This document shows, one piece after another, positions 1-7,932 of a stretch of 64,000 bases of DNA. The stretch lies in the NCBI GenBank assembly GCA_021777055.1, contig JAIQZO010000105.1:1-64000 (forward strand), read 5' to 3'. How positions within the stretch are numbered: position 1 is the first letter of the stretch; each line of letters begins with the position of its first letter. Origin of the DNA: Candidatus Anammoxibacter sp. Lineage in GTDB: Bacteria; Planctomycetota; Brocadiia; Brocadiales; Anammoxibacteraceae. The notes beneath the pieces were generated by a model. That model did not search any database, was not told where the DNA came from, and saw only the letters and a list, made by a program, of their open reading frames with translations. Position numbers and translations under genes: made by a program.

Positions 1-123
1 GCTTAATTCTTCTGATATACGACGACGGCTCCAACTTGGGTTATTATGAATTAGTTCCCTTATGTACGATATGTCATTAGGGCTGAGTTGTCGTCCTTGA
101 ACTTTTATGTGATTGGTGTTCAT
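1..123 (-). CDS. DUF4338 / DruA-like protein, N-terminal part only (runs off the left edge)
   Basis: An ATG at 123 opens a reading frame on the minus strand that stays open to the window edge (41 codons). The peptide reads as a short lead, then GRQLSPNDISYIRELI, then NPSWSRRRISEEL. This resembles the N-terminus of DUF4338 proteins, often annotated as Druantia DruA or transposase-associated. The resemblance is recalled from the family, not computed. It points the same way as the three genes to its right and starts about 120 bp past an attC-like site, so it could be another integron cassette or an inserted element. No good Shine-Dalgarno is visible; CTTATAAT lies just upstream. The C-terminal domain is outside the window. 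Confidence 0.5.
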   Translation of the reverse strand, partial: MNTNHIKVQGRQLSPNDISYIRELIHNNPSWSRRRISEELS

Positions 124-244
124 GGACAATATTATAAGGGATGAGGATTATGGAGTTCAGCTTTTTTTACTATCTAGGAGATAGGCAGCTTTACTGTTAC
201 ATATTATTCCACTGACCCTGGTTTCCTCCCTTAGTAAAATCATT

Positions 245-282
245 GTCCAACGCCTAGAGTCGGCTACAGTATTTTGTTATAC
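245..282 (-). repeat. attC-like recombination site, short or truncated
   Basis: It lies just after the stop of the 256-aa gene. Read on the minus strand it starts GTATAAC and ends GTTGGAC. On the plus strand GTCCAAC is a perfect match to RYYYAAC, and GTTATAC differs from GTTRRRY at one position. The interior contains a small GCC...GGC stem. At 38 nt it is shorter than normal attC sites (about 57 nt or more), so it is probably truncated or degenerate. Its position at the 3' end of a cassette-like gene supports the call. Confidence 0.45.
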
Positions 283-294
283 GCATATTTAAAA

Positions 295-1065
295 TTATTT
301 TGGCCATTTTTTATTTGTTGGAATTATTAATCTTAAAATGTTATTAATGATCCTACTTAAAGGTTTTTTTGGTTTTCGTATATTTTTAATAGCCTTTAGT
401 GTTTTTTTATTTGATATTGGATCTATTACTCTTTCTGCATTATACCATGATAGGCCTCTACTTACCCGCATTCCATAATTAGTTGCAAACTCATCAAATT
501 GACCCGCTATTTTGTCAAGAAAAGCTATATTACCGTTGTATCTTTTCTTAATTGAATTTTGAACATTCTCAATTTGTCTAGCTAAAACTTCGTTTATGAG
601 ATGAAAATCCCCAATTCTAGAATTTCCATTGGTTTCAAGTTTTGTTTTTACCAGAGCTAGAGGTAAATCATATCCGATATGTGCTAATAAAGGAAAAATT
701 AAACATTCAAAAACATATGATCTCTTTGTGCATATTGCATTATATACATGTATCCATGGTTTAAAATCACTTTTCAGGTAAAATTCACTGTTTAAATTTA
801 TCGGTAATTTATTCTTTACCTGATAGTCAATCGAATTCATTGCATTAAAGAACCTCTCAGCAAAATTTTCTGATAATTGTGCAACCCAATTCAAATCAGT
901 AAATCCAAGATCGTTTGATTCGAGAGATTTGCTTAATTCAATGTGCAGAAGATAGAAAGAGTGAGAACAAACAGCTCTCTCATCTTCTAATGATTCATAA
1001 TTTTCGTAAAATTTTTTAAATTTTGATGCTAGGTTCTTAACCCTTAAAAATGGCTTTGATTGCAT
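295..1065 (-). CDS. hypothetical protein, probable integron cassette gene
   Basis: A 256-residue protein that I do not recognise. It is mostly helical in appearance, with no signal peptide or membrane segment and a strongly basic C-terminus (many Lys/Arg after residue 220). No catalytic motif is evident. It is the third gene in a run of minus-strand orphan genes. attC-like sites lie directly after its stop (245-282) and between it and the next gene (1095-1152). That arrangement, with gene 3' end next to attC, is what defines a gene cassette. Cassette genes commonly have no recognisable homologues, so the lack of a function is expected. Confidence 0.65.
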   Translation of the reverse strand: MQSKPFLRVKNLASKFKKFYENYESLEDERAVCSHSFYLLHIELSKSLESNDLGFTDLNWVAQLSENFAERFFNAMNSIDYQVKNKLPINLNSEFYLKSDFKPWIHVYNAICTKRSYVFECLIFPLLAHIGYDLPLALVKTKLETNGNSRIGDFHLINEVLARQIENVQNSIKKRYNGNIAFLDKIAGQFDEFATNYGMRVSRGLSWYNAERVIDPISNKKTLKAIKNIRKPKKPLSRIINNILRLIIPTNKKWPK

Positions 1066-1094
1066 ATTCTTTCAAGTTTTTAAAAAATTCATGC

Positions 1095-1152
1095 GGATAA
1101 CGAAAAAATCAGCCGTAGCGCTTTTGCGGTCGGTTGGATGAGCTTGTTAAGT
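1095..1152 (-). repeat. attC site of the repeat-protein cassette
   Basis: A 58-nt site. Read on the minus strand it begins ACTTAAC, a perfect RYYYAAC, and ends GTTATCC, which fits GTTRRRY at 5 of 7 positions. Inside are two imperfectly complementary arms, CAACCGACCGC and GCGCTACGGCTG, separated by AAAA. They pair with an extra-helical base, the hallmark of attC (L''/L' arms with an unpaired base). It sits 13 bp past the stop of the gene at 1165-2208. Length, end boxes and inner arms all match the attC pattern, making this the best of the three sites here. Confidence 0.8.
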
Positions 1153-1164
1153 CAATATTGATTT

Positions 1165-2208
1165 TCATTTCCAATTTAATATTCCACTACGCACTAGATC
1201 AGGGAGTGGGTCTGTTTGGTTAGGATCAAATCTCCAAAGTCTATATTCTTCATTATCTGGCATCCAATCTAATAAATAATCTTGGATTGGTATTAGAACA
1301 TGACCAGTTCTTATAGTTGACCATGCTCCCTTTTGCACTAAATCAGAGAGCGGATCTGTTTGGTTAGGATCAAATCTCCAAAGCCTATATTCTCCATTAT
1401 CTGGTATCCAATCTAATAAATAATCTTGGATTGGTATTAGAACATGACCAGTTCTTATAGTTGACCATGCTCCCTTTTGCACTAAATCAGGGATTGGGTC
1501 TGTTTGGTTAGGATCAAATCTCCAAAGCCTATATTCTCCATTATCTGGTATCCAATTCAAAATACAGTTTGAAATTGGTATCAATGAAGAATCTTGAGAA
1601 AGAGGCACGTTTAATTTACTAATGCGATTATATAGCTGTTTAGATATTTGTTGAGATTGTAAAGCAATAATGCTTTTTTCTTTTTTTAAAGATAGCAACT
1701 CGGAATTTAATTCTTGAATTAAATTCTCAACAGTATTTTCATCTTTACGGTATATTATTTTGTTTTCTTCAGTAAGTTGTGACGAAGCTAATAAACTATC
1801 ATAATTGTTTTTTAAAATTTTTAAATTATTTGATAATTTAGTTATTTTGTCTTCATAAGTCTTGTTTTTCTCCAAGAGGTTATCTTTAAATAAGTTCAAT
1901 GATTCTAGCTTTTCTTTATATGTCAGTATTTCTTTGCTTTTTTCTATTTGGTGTAATTTTTTTTCATTTTCTATAACTTCCAACTTTGAATCAAGTATAT
2001 TCTTGAAAATACTCATCCACGAAACTGAAATCAAAATTCCCGATACAAGTCCAGCTATTATATACTTTATTAAAACACTCTTAGAATACCATTTCTCATT
2101 CAACCTTTTTTCTACTTCTCTTGCTTCAGAATACAGTTTATTCTGCTCAGCATTATTTTTAGCTATTTCAGACTCTATTTTTTGTCTTTCAAGTTCTTCT
2201 TTGCTCAT
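1165..2208 (-). CDS. membrane-anchored coiled-coil protein with three 48-residue tandem repeats
   Basis: A 347-residue protein of unknown function. Residues 1-40 are charged and helical. A single membrane segment spans about 46-66. A long Lys/Glu-rich coiled coil follows, about 75-200. The C-terminus (about 209-347) is three near-identical repeats with the core WIPDNGEYRLWRFDPNQTDP, then a Val/Gly/Trp/Ser segment ending in RTGHVLIPI. At DNA level the period is exactly 144 bp (repeat cores near 1211, 1355 and 1499) with very high identity, implying recent duplication. The repeats look like beta-rich, aromatic binding modules, and the topology suggests a sensor or adhesin-type anchor. That is inference. 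It is followed by an attC site. Confidence 0.75.
   Translation of the reverse strand: MSKEELERQKIESEIAKNNAEQNKLYSEAREVEKRLNEKWYSKSVLIKYIIAGLVSGILISVSWMSIFKNILDSKLEVIENEKKLHQIEKSKEILTYKEKLESLNLFKDNLLEKNKTYEDKITKLSNNLKILKNNYDSLLASSQLTEENKIIYRKDENTVENLIQELNSELLSLKKEKSIIALQSQQISKQLYNRISKLNVPLSQDSSLIPISNCILNWIPDNGEYRLWRFDPNQTDPIPDLVQKGAWSTIRTGHVLIPIQDYLLDWIPDNGEYRLWRFDPNQTDPLSDLVQKGAWSTIRTGHVLIPIQDYLLDWMPDNEEYRLWRFDPNQTDPLPDLVRSGILNWK
1200..1590. repeat. 144-bp in-frame tandem repeat, three units (last partial)
   Basis: The string TCTGTTTGGTTAGGATCAAA recurs at about 1211, 1355 and 1499, giving a regular 144-bp period inside the C-terminal coding part of the membrane coiled-coil gene. Units differ by only a few substitutions, so they arose by recent duplication and are prone to copy-number change. 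Confidence 0.9.
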
Positions 2209-2242
2209 CAGTTTAATTCTGTTGGCTTTAATTTTGTTTAAG

Positions 2243-2305
2243 TTAAAACGATTTGCCCATTAACAACAGCATAAGCAGCTTGACTGGTTGATGCAATTGT
2301 TAGCT
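2243..2305 (-). repeat. attC-like site of the nuclease cassette
   Basis: It lies just after the 3' end of the gene at 2367-3893. Read on the minus strand it starts AGCTAAC and ends in a weak GTTTTAA box. Next to the ends, AACAATTGC pairs with GCAAATCGTT leaving one unpaired base. Further in, CATCAACCAG pairs imperfectly with the complement of CATTAACAACAG. The end boxes are less perfect than at 1095-1152, so this is a probable, degenerate attC. Confidence 0.55.
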
Positions 2306-2366
2306 GTCTTATTTAATCAATATTGCAATACTTAACAATTAAGACCTGTCCTTAGCTTTTCCCTTG

Positions 2367-3893
2367 TTATGTTTTAAAAGCTATTTCCAATCTATCAAAC
2401 ATTTGATCAGATTCATCATATAAATACTGAGGAATGTTAGTTCCAAGTTTCCAACTTCTCATATGCAAAGTAAAATCAAAATTACGTGTTTCTGGCTTTT
2501 GGTCATCAGCTTTAGCCTTTTCCAATCCTTCAACAAAACCAATTTTACCAGACTTTATTAATTCTACAAAAACATCAAACTCATCAATTGTAATAAAATA
2601 CATATTATCTAGGCTGATTTTCTGATCTTCTGAGTATTCATTGTATATTTCATCTATCGTTTCTTTGGCTATTGTTTCATAAAATTGCCGACCATTTCCT
2701 AAATATAATTCTTTAAATGTAACAACTACAAGATAATTTTTATCTCTGTTTTTTAAATTAGAAGAATTAGTGATTGTTGTTTGTAACTTTTTTAGAACAT
2801 CATGTGCCTGCTTAATAGCTTTTATCACAGAATTTTTTGTTGTATTATTTACAATTTCCGGTCTGTGTGCTACTTTCCCTGAAGAATGCATCTCTACAGC
2901 TTTAGCATCAATAAATATATTTGCATCATCATCTACAACAATAAAATCAATAACATTTCCATTATTTTTCCCTAATTCCTGTTTTATTTGATTTTCATTT
3001 TGGTAAGACAATCCAGTATATTTAATTGCCTTTTCAACGTATCTCTCAAAAACTTTTCCAAATTCATACATAAACTTTTTTGCATCCCACATCCTAAGCC
3101 TATCATAAATAAAATGCTCAAAACAGTTAGAAAGTATGTTAGGGTGAACACATATATATTCTCTACCTGTTTTTATTAATGGGAATTTTAAGAAAGGTGT
3201 TTGCTCATAAAATTCATAAGACAGTCTTCTATTCTTGTCATTATCTTTTAGCCATTTTCTAAGTGATTGTATAGGTTTTGAAATTGAATCTAAAAACTTA
3301 TTAACTTGATCTTTAGGGTATGTCTTATAAACATTCACAAACCATTCTTCAGAAACAGTTAATTTCTCTTCAATAATAAAGTTAGCTAAAACCATTATTG
3401 AAAGTTCTAAAAAATTCTTAATACCAATACCAGTAATATCTTTAAATTTTAGTTTTATTAGACTATTTTCGGGAAGATGAGAGAAGAGCAATAGCTGTCT
3501 TGCCAAATGACCTAAAGAATATTCTTGTTGGAAAATGAATTGTTGGTAAGAAATATTTCTTAGAAATAATCTTGTATTATCATATTGCTGAGGATGTCGT
3601 GCACTATCACCTAAGTGATACATTAAATGTAAAAGTTCTTGCAACTTTGATTTGTCTATTTTTTTTCTACCAGGTATATGAAATTCATCATCAATAATGA
3701 TCCATTTTATTAATAATAAAACAAGCCAAGGCTGTTTTTGAAGTTGATCAATTTTATCTTTTGACGGTTTGTTTATATAAATAATACATTCAGTAATAAT
3801 ATGTAATGGGTCATATTTTCTAAACTTATTTCTTATTTTCTTATATTCTGAATAATATGTTTGTTCATTAAATGATTTTGATTTGTCATTCAT
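2367..3893 (-). CDS. probable PD-(D/E)XK-fold nuclease, orphan integron cassette gene
   Basis: A 508-residue soluble protein. The N-terminal ~250 residues are mostly helical and unrecognised. From about 275 the sequence fits a restriction-endonuclease-like core: a helix with GKVFERYVEKA (Glu283), then Asp316 in NVIDFIVVDD, then the IDAKA strand (Asp329-Ala-Lys331). This is the E...D...(D/E)xK spacing of PD-(D/E)XK enzymes. A helical and mixed region follows to the C-terminus. It lies nearest the integrase remnant and has an attC-like site at its 3' end. A nuclease with an unknown N-terminal domain carried as a cassette fits a defence role, but that is inference. No partner methylase is present. 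Confidence 0.65.
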   Translation of the reverse strand: MNDKSKSFNEQTYYSEYKKIRNKFRKYDPLHIITECIIYINKPSKDKIDQLQKQPWLVLLLIKWIIIDDEFHIPGRKKIDKSKLQELLHLMYHLGDSARHPQQYDNTRLFLRNISYQQFIFQQEYSLGHLARQLLLFSHLPENSLIKLKFKDITGIGIKNFLELSIMVLANFIIEEKLTVSEEWFVNVYKTYPKDQVNKFLDSISKPIQSLRKWLKDNDKNRRLSYEFYEQTPFLKFPLIKTGREYICVHPNILSNCFEHFIYDRLRMWDAKKFMYEFGKVFERYVEKAIKYTGLSYQNENQIKQELGKNNGNVIDFIVVDDDANIFIDAKAVEMHSSGKVAHRPEIVNNTTKNSVIKAIKQAHDVLKKLQTTITNSSNLKNRDKNYLVVVTFKELYLGNGRQFYETIAKETIDEIYNEYSEDQKISLDNMYFITIDEFDVFVELIKSGKIGFVEGLEKAKADDQKPETRNFDFTLHMRSWKLGTNIPQYLYDESDQMFDRLEIAFKT

Positions 3894-4063
3894 AATATTT
3901 ATTCTTAAAGATCAGATTTACAAACCTTCTGATTCTAGTGTATTCTGTCAAGGCAAAGAGATCATTTTTTTAATTTTGACAAGCCCACCAAGATGAAACT
4001 GAGCAGAAGTCAAGAGTCAGACCTTGAATTCAGAATATACATTCTTGCCCCTAAGCTTTCTCT

Positions 4064-4327
4064 AATAATTTTAAGCGTTATCATTTGCATATAACAGATG
4101 TACAACACGCACAAAGAGAAACAGTAAAAAGATTCCAAATTTGTAAACGTATCACAGCTCATGCTTCCCGTAACAGCTTTGGTACTCAACTGTTACAGCA
4201 TAACTACTATATTCGCACAATACTGGAGTTGTTAGGACATTGCGATGTTAAGACAACCATGATTTACACTCATACTATTAAAAGCCAAACCACTAAAAAG
4301 GCAAAAAGTCCGCTTGATTTTGAGTAA
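4064..4327 (+). pseudogene. integron integrase (IntI-type tyrosine recombinase), C-terminal remnant
   Basis: Only the last ~85 residues remain. Homology to IntI begins near FKRYHLHITDVQ (about 4070) and runs through KRITAHASRNSF and LLQHNYYIRTILELLGH to TTMIYTHTI. The second catalytic Arg (HASR), the His of LLGH and the nucleophilic Tyr of IYTH are present. The first catalytic Arg and the whole N-terminal and IntI-specific insert regions are missing. An in-frame TAA lies at 4052-4054, so no longer frame exists. It is transcribed away from the minus-strand cassette genes, as in a normal integron. The attI region that should lie between is not recognisable, so the platform is broken. A TTG at 4085 could start a residual 80-aa ORF. 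Confidence 0.8.
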
Positions 4328-4384
4328 GTTTTCTGAAATGTATAAACCCGAATTAACGTAATACATCCTTCGCAATATAAAACA

Positions 4385-4630
4385 TATAGCACAATCATTG
4401 CGGCTTGTCAATCAGAGTAAAATAGTCTGCTGTTTTATTTGTAAGGAATCTCACCACAAGGGGGTAAGGGGTTTTACGACAAGATATAGTCATCAGAACA
4501 AGAATTGTAACCGTGCGCACTTCATAACATTTTATTTTAGGTATACTTACATTGGTGGCACTATTTTTGAAGCAGTCAGCTATTTTAGAATTAATTTTTA
4601 CAAATAATTCTAAAAAAAAATTTTATTTTT
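4385..4630 (+). repeat. dispersed noncoding repeat, copy A
   Basis: This stretch shares several blocks in the same order with 24472-24715: CACAATCATT, CTTGTCAA, AAAATAGTCTGC, a GTAAGG block, CATAACATT and an A-rich TCTTAAAAAAAA-type tail. The copies are diverged. Copy A runs directly into an IS4-like transposase relic, so it may be the noncoding end of that element. No convincing gene lies within it. Confidence 0.55.
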
Positions 4631-4638
4631 TTACTATA

Positions 4639-4911
4639 AACCAGCGTTCTCCGGTTAAGGTTTTGATTGAAGGAAAGTATTTTGTATGCTGAATTAAAGA
4701 GTCGACAAAAAAGACCGTTATACAAACCAACTCTCTTGGAGCAGATTCACATGTTTTCTATGACGCGATTGTACTTATTAGTACACCTAATGTAAATTAG
4801 ACTGAAAAACCTGTTTGCCTTGTGGGATATCGCACTGATGGCAAAGAGTATTGGATCGCAACAGACCACCATGATCTTAAAGCAGAAGAAGTGGGAAGTA
4901 TTTTTTTCTAA
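4639..4911 (+). pseudogene. IS4-like transposase remnant with two in-frame stops
   Basis: Reading from 4639 gives NQRSPVKVLIEGKYFVC*, then IKESTKKTVIQTNSLGA... to STPNVN*, then a segment containing LVGYRTDGKEYWIATD and HDLKAEEVGSIFF before TAA at 4909. The GYR.DGKEYWIATD..DL.AEE block resembles the central part of IS4-superfamily transposases. TGA after FVC and TAG after NVN interrupt it, and both ends are missing. It is a dead fragment. Confidence 0.7.
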
Positions 4912-5183
4912 TTATGAGGTAATTAATGGACAATAGTACTAACAATGAGTACTTAAAATGCGCTAAAATACCTAAAATTATTGAAAGCTATCATTAATAA
5001 AAAAACAAAGCCGTTAACTTTGGCCGTTTTTTTAATCATAATGTTGTAAAACATTCTTAAATATGAAAATGTTTTTACACTGCAAAAAGCTAACCGGACA
5101 ATGCCTGGTAATAATACTAAAACACAAATGCCATAACCGGCATAATCATATATAAAAACCACAAATTAATAAATTATACATTC

Positions 5184-5213
5184 TGTAGGGGTTCAAAATC
5201 TTGAACCCCTACA
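5184..5213. terminator. perfect 13-bp hairpin downstream of ahcY
   Basis: TGTAGGGGTTCAA and its exact complement TTGAACCCCTACA are separated by a 4-nt loop. It lies 60 bp beyond the ahcY stop on the minus strand. No strong U-run follows, so it may act as a weak terminator, a 3'-end stabiliser or a small repeat element. Confidence 0.5.
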
Positions 5214-5273
5214 AATTTAACTTTATCCAAATCCGCAGTTCAAGCAATATTAAACATATTTGATCAAGTATAC

Positions 5274-6695
5274 TTAATATCTATAATGTTCAGGTTTATA
5301 TGGTCCTTCAACCGTAACACCTATATAGTCCGCCTGCTCTTTTGACAATTTAGTTAGTTTCACACCAATCTTCTCTAAATGAAGCCTTGCAACCTCTTCG
5401 TCGAGCTTTTTAGAAAGTGTGTAAACACCAACCTTGTATGTATCTTTATTTTCCCATAGATCCATCTGTGCCAAAGTCTGATTAGTAAATGAGTTTGACA
5501 TAACAAATGATGGATGGCCAGTAGCACAGCCAAGGTTAACAAGCCTGCCGTCTGCCAACAAGAAGATAGCATTTCCGTTTGGAAATGTATATTTGTCTAC
5601 CTGTGGTTTAATGTTCACGTGAGCAATGCCAGGGAAATCAACCAGTTTCTCTACCTGTATCTCATTGTCAAAGTGACCTATATTACAAACAATGGCCTGA
5701 TCCTTCATATTTTTCATATGATCAATAGTTATCACATCTTTGTTTCCGGTAGTTGTAACATAGATATCACCAGTCCCCAGGGTATCTTCAACCGGTTTTA
5801 CATCATATCCTGCCATGGATGCCTGAAGTGCACAGATTGGGTCTATTTCTGTCACAATAACCCTTGCTCCCATTGATGCTAAGCTTTGCGCACAGCCCTT
5901 GCCCACATCACCATAACCGCATACAACCGCAACCTTACCGGCAATCATAACGTCAGTTGCCCTTTTAATGCCATCAATCAATGATTCTCTGCATCCATAC
6001 AGGTTGTCAAATTTTGATTTTGTAACCGAGTCATTAACATTAATAGCAGGAAACAACAGTTCTCCGCTTTCCATCATCTGATATAATCTGTGGACACCAG
6101 TTGTAGTCTCTTCAGAAACACCTTTACACTCCTTAGCAACATTATGCCAGTGTTCCGTACCCTTCTTCAGCGTCTCTTTCAGTACAGCATTAATGCATTG
6201 CAACTCTTTATTGTCCGTAGGCTCATCCAGTATAGATGCATCATTTTCAGCAGCATACCCCCTGTGAATCAAAAGGGTAGCGTCTCCACCATCATCAACT
6301 ATTAACTGTGGACCTTTGCCACCAGGAAATGTCAATGCCTGATAAGTGCACCACCAGTACTCTTCAAGGGTTTCCCCTTTCCATGCAAACACGGGTACTC
6401 CAGATTTTGCAATAGCCGCGGCAGCGTGATCCTGCGTAGAAAAAATATTACAAGAGGCCCATCTGATATCCGCACCCAATTCTTTCAATGTCTCTATTAA
6501 TACTGCAGTCTGAATTGTCATGTGCAGCGAACCGCTAACCCTAATGCCCTTCAAAGGCTTTGATGAAGCATATTTTGCTCTGACAGACATTAAACCGGGC
6601 ATCTCTTTTTCCGCAATGTCCAACTCTTTACGTCCAAAATCAGCCAGACTAATATCCGCCACTTTATATTCCAGTGAAGTGTCTAATGTTTCCAT
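5274..6695 (-). CDS. ahcY: adenosylhomocysteinase (SAH hydrolase)
   Basis: Hydrolyses S-adenosylhomocysteine to adenosine and homocysteine, removing the inhibitory product of SAM-dependent methylation. The 473-residue length fits the bacterial long form. Visible family features are the substrate-domain start LADFGRKELDIAEKEMPGL, the NAD-binding glycine-rich GKVAVVCGYGDVGKGCA, the GHFDNEI segment, and the C-terminal YKPEHYRY that closes the active site of the neighbouring subunit. AAAGGA sits about 6 nt before the ATG. It lies 50 bp downstream of metK on the same strand and is probably co-transcribed, coupling SAM synthesis and SAH recycling. Confidence 0.97.
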   Translation of the reverse strand: METLDTSLEYKVADISLADFGRKELDIAEKEMPGLMSVRAKYASSKPLKGIRVSGSLHMTIQTAVLIETLKELGADIRWASCNIFSTQDHAAAAIAKSGVPVFAWKGETLEEYWWCTYQALTFPGGKGPQLIVDDGGDATLLIHRGYAAENDASILDEPTDNKELQCINAVLKETLKKGTEHWHNVAKECKGVSEETTTGVHRLYQMMESGELLFPAINVNDSVTKSKFDNLYGCRESLIDGIKRATDVMIAGKVAVVCGYGDVGKGCAQSLASMGARVIVTEIDPICALQASMAGYDVKPVEDTLGTGDIYVTTTGNKDVITIDHMKNMKDQAIVCNIGHFDNEIQVEKLVDFPGIAHVNIKPQVDKYTFPNGNAIFLLADGRLVNLGCATGHPSFVMSNSFTNQTLAQMDLWENKDTYKVGVYTLSKKLDEEVARLHLEKIGVKLTKLSKEQADYIGVTVEGPYKPEHYRY

Positions 6696-6745
6696 GAATT
6701 AATCCTTTAATTTTTTTCTATTATCAAATTTATATAAACTTTATC

Positions 6746-7918
6746 CTAAAGACCAGCATCTTTTCTTAAGGCATCTGCAACATCTGTCTTTTCCCACGGA
6801 AAGAGGTCTGCGTCCCTTCCAAAATGTCCATGACAAGCAGTCCCTTTATATATAGGCCTTAAAAGGTCCAACTTGGTTATAATACCCTTTGGGGTAAGGT
6901 TGAAATGCTTTTTTACCAGCTCCGCTATTTTATCTTCAGGAATCTTTGCCGTGTTTTCTGTGGAAATGGTAATTGAGACCGGTTCAGGCACACCTATTGC
7001 GTATGAAAGCTGTACTTCACACCTTGGCGCGAGCCCTGCAGCAACTACGTTTTTTGCAACGTGACGAGCAGCATATGCAGCACTCCTGTCAACCTTGGAA
7101 GGATCTTTTCCAGAAAACGCACCGCCACCATGACGACCTCGGCCACCATAAGTATCTACAATTATTTTCCGTCCTGTCAAACCGCAATCACCCTGTGGAC
7201 CACCAATTACAAAACGCCCGGTAGGATTGATATGGAAAACAGTATGATTGTCAATTAAATTTCCTGGTATAACCTCTTTAATTACCTTTTCAATAATATC
7301 TTCCCTTAAGGTCTTGTATTTTACTTCGGGATCATGCTGAGAAGAGATAACAACAGCTTGAACCCTTATTGGTTTATCTCCGTCATACTCAACAGTTACC
7401 TGTGATTTTCCATCAGGACGTAAATACGGAAGGGCAAACGTCTGCCTCATTTCTGCCAGTTTTTTTACCAGTTGATGAGCCAAACTAATAGGCAATGGCA
7501 TCAATTCCGGAGTCTCATCACAAGCAAAACCAAACATCATACCCTGGTCACCAGCACCCTGCTCCTTATGTAACCCATCACCTTCTGTCACACCTTGTGA
7601 AATATCAACAGACTGTTTATCAACACTTGACATTACTGCGCAAGTGTTATAGTCAAACCCCTTCAAAGCATCATCGTACCCTATCTCTTTTACAGTCTCC
7701 CTCGCAATTGCCGGTATGTCAATCACCGCATTGGTAGTAATCTCACCCGCAACCATAACCACACCGGTAGTTACTAATGTTTCACAAGCAACCCTACCGT
7801 TAGGATCCTGTTCAAGAATAGCATCTAACACAGAATCAGATATTTGATCTGCAATTTTATCAGGGTGCCCCATTGACACTGACTCTGATGTAAATAAATA
7901 CCTTCCTTTACTAAGCAT
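6746..7918 (-). CDS. metK: S-adenosylmethionine synthetase
   Basis: Makes SAM from methionine and ATP in the cytosol. Diagnostic motifs are FTSESVSMGHPDKIADQISD near the N-terminus, GAGDQGMMFG, and GGGAFSGKDPSKVDRSAAY (phosphate-binding loop). The start at 7918 is preferred: AAAGGAG lies 8 nt upstream of this ATG, whereas the in-frame GTG at 7927 overlaps that ribosome site. It starts about 15 bp after the waaA stop and is followed by ahcY, so waaA-metK-ahcY looks like one minus-strand operon. Confidence 0.97.
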   Translation of the reverse strand: MLSKGRYLFTSESVSMGHPDKIADQISDSVLDAILEQDPNGRVACETLVTTGVVMVAGEITTNAVIDIPAIARETVKEIGYDDALKGFDYNTCAVMSSVDKQSVDISQGVTEGDGLHKEQGAGDQGMMFGFACDETPELMPLPISLAHQLVKKLAEMRQTFALPYLRPDGKSQVTVEYDGDKPIRVQAVVISSQHDPEVKYKTLREDIIEKVIKEVIPGNLIDNHTVFHINPTGRFVIGGPQGDCGLTGRKIIVDTYGGRGRHGGGAFSGKDPSKVDRSAAYAARHVAKNVVAAGLAPRCEVQLSYAIGVPEPVSITISTENTAKIPEDKIAELVKKHFNLTPKGIITKLDLLRPIYKGTACHGHFGRDADLFPWEKTDVADALRKDAGL

Positions 7919-7932
7919 ACATTTCACTCCTT

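Noticed and set aside
1862..2263. Plus-strand open frame of 133 codons
   Set aside because: It is antisense to the coiled-coil part of the membrane protein gene, and its Ser/Phe/Leu-rich translation is a mirror of the Lys/Glu-rich sense strand.
3923..3951. TTGACA (minus strand) as a cassette promoter Pc
   Set aside because: No acceptable -10 hexamer lies at 16-18 nt, so a promoter call is not supported.
4398..4607. Open frame in the dispersed repeat
   Set aside because: No ribosome site or homology; similar DNA at 24472-24715 does not keep this frame open.
4953..5162. 69-codon minus-strand frame after the IS relic
   Set aside because: Weak start, no recognisable features; it lies in AT-rich DNA next to relics.
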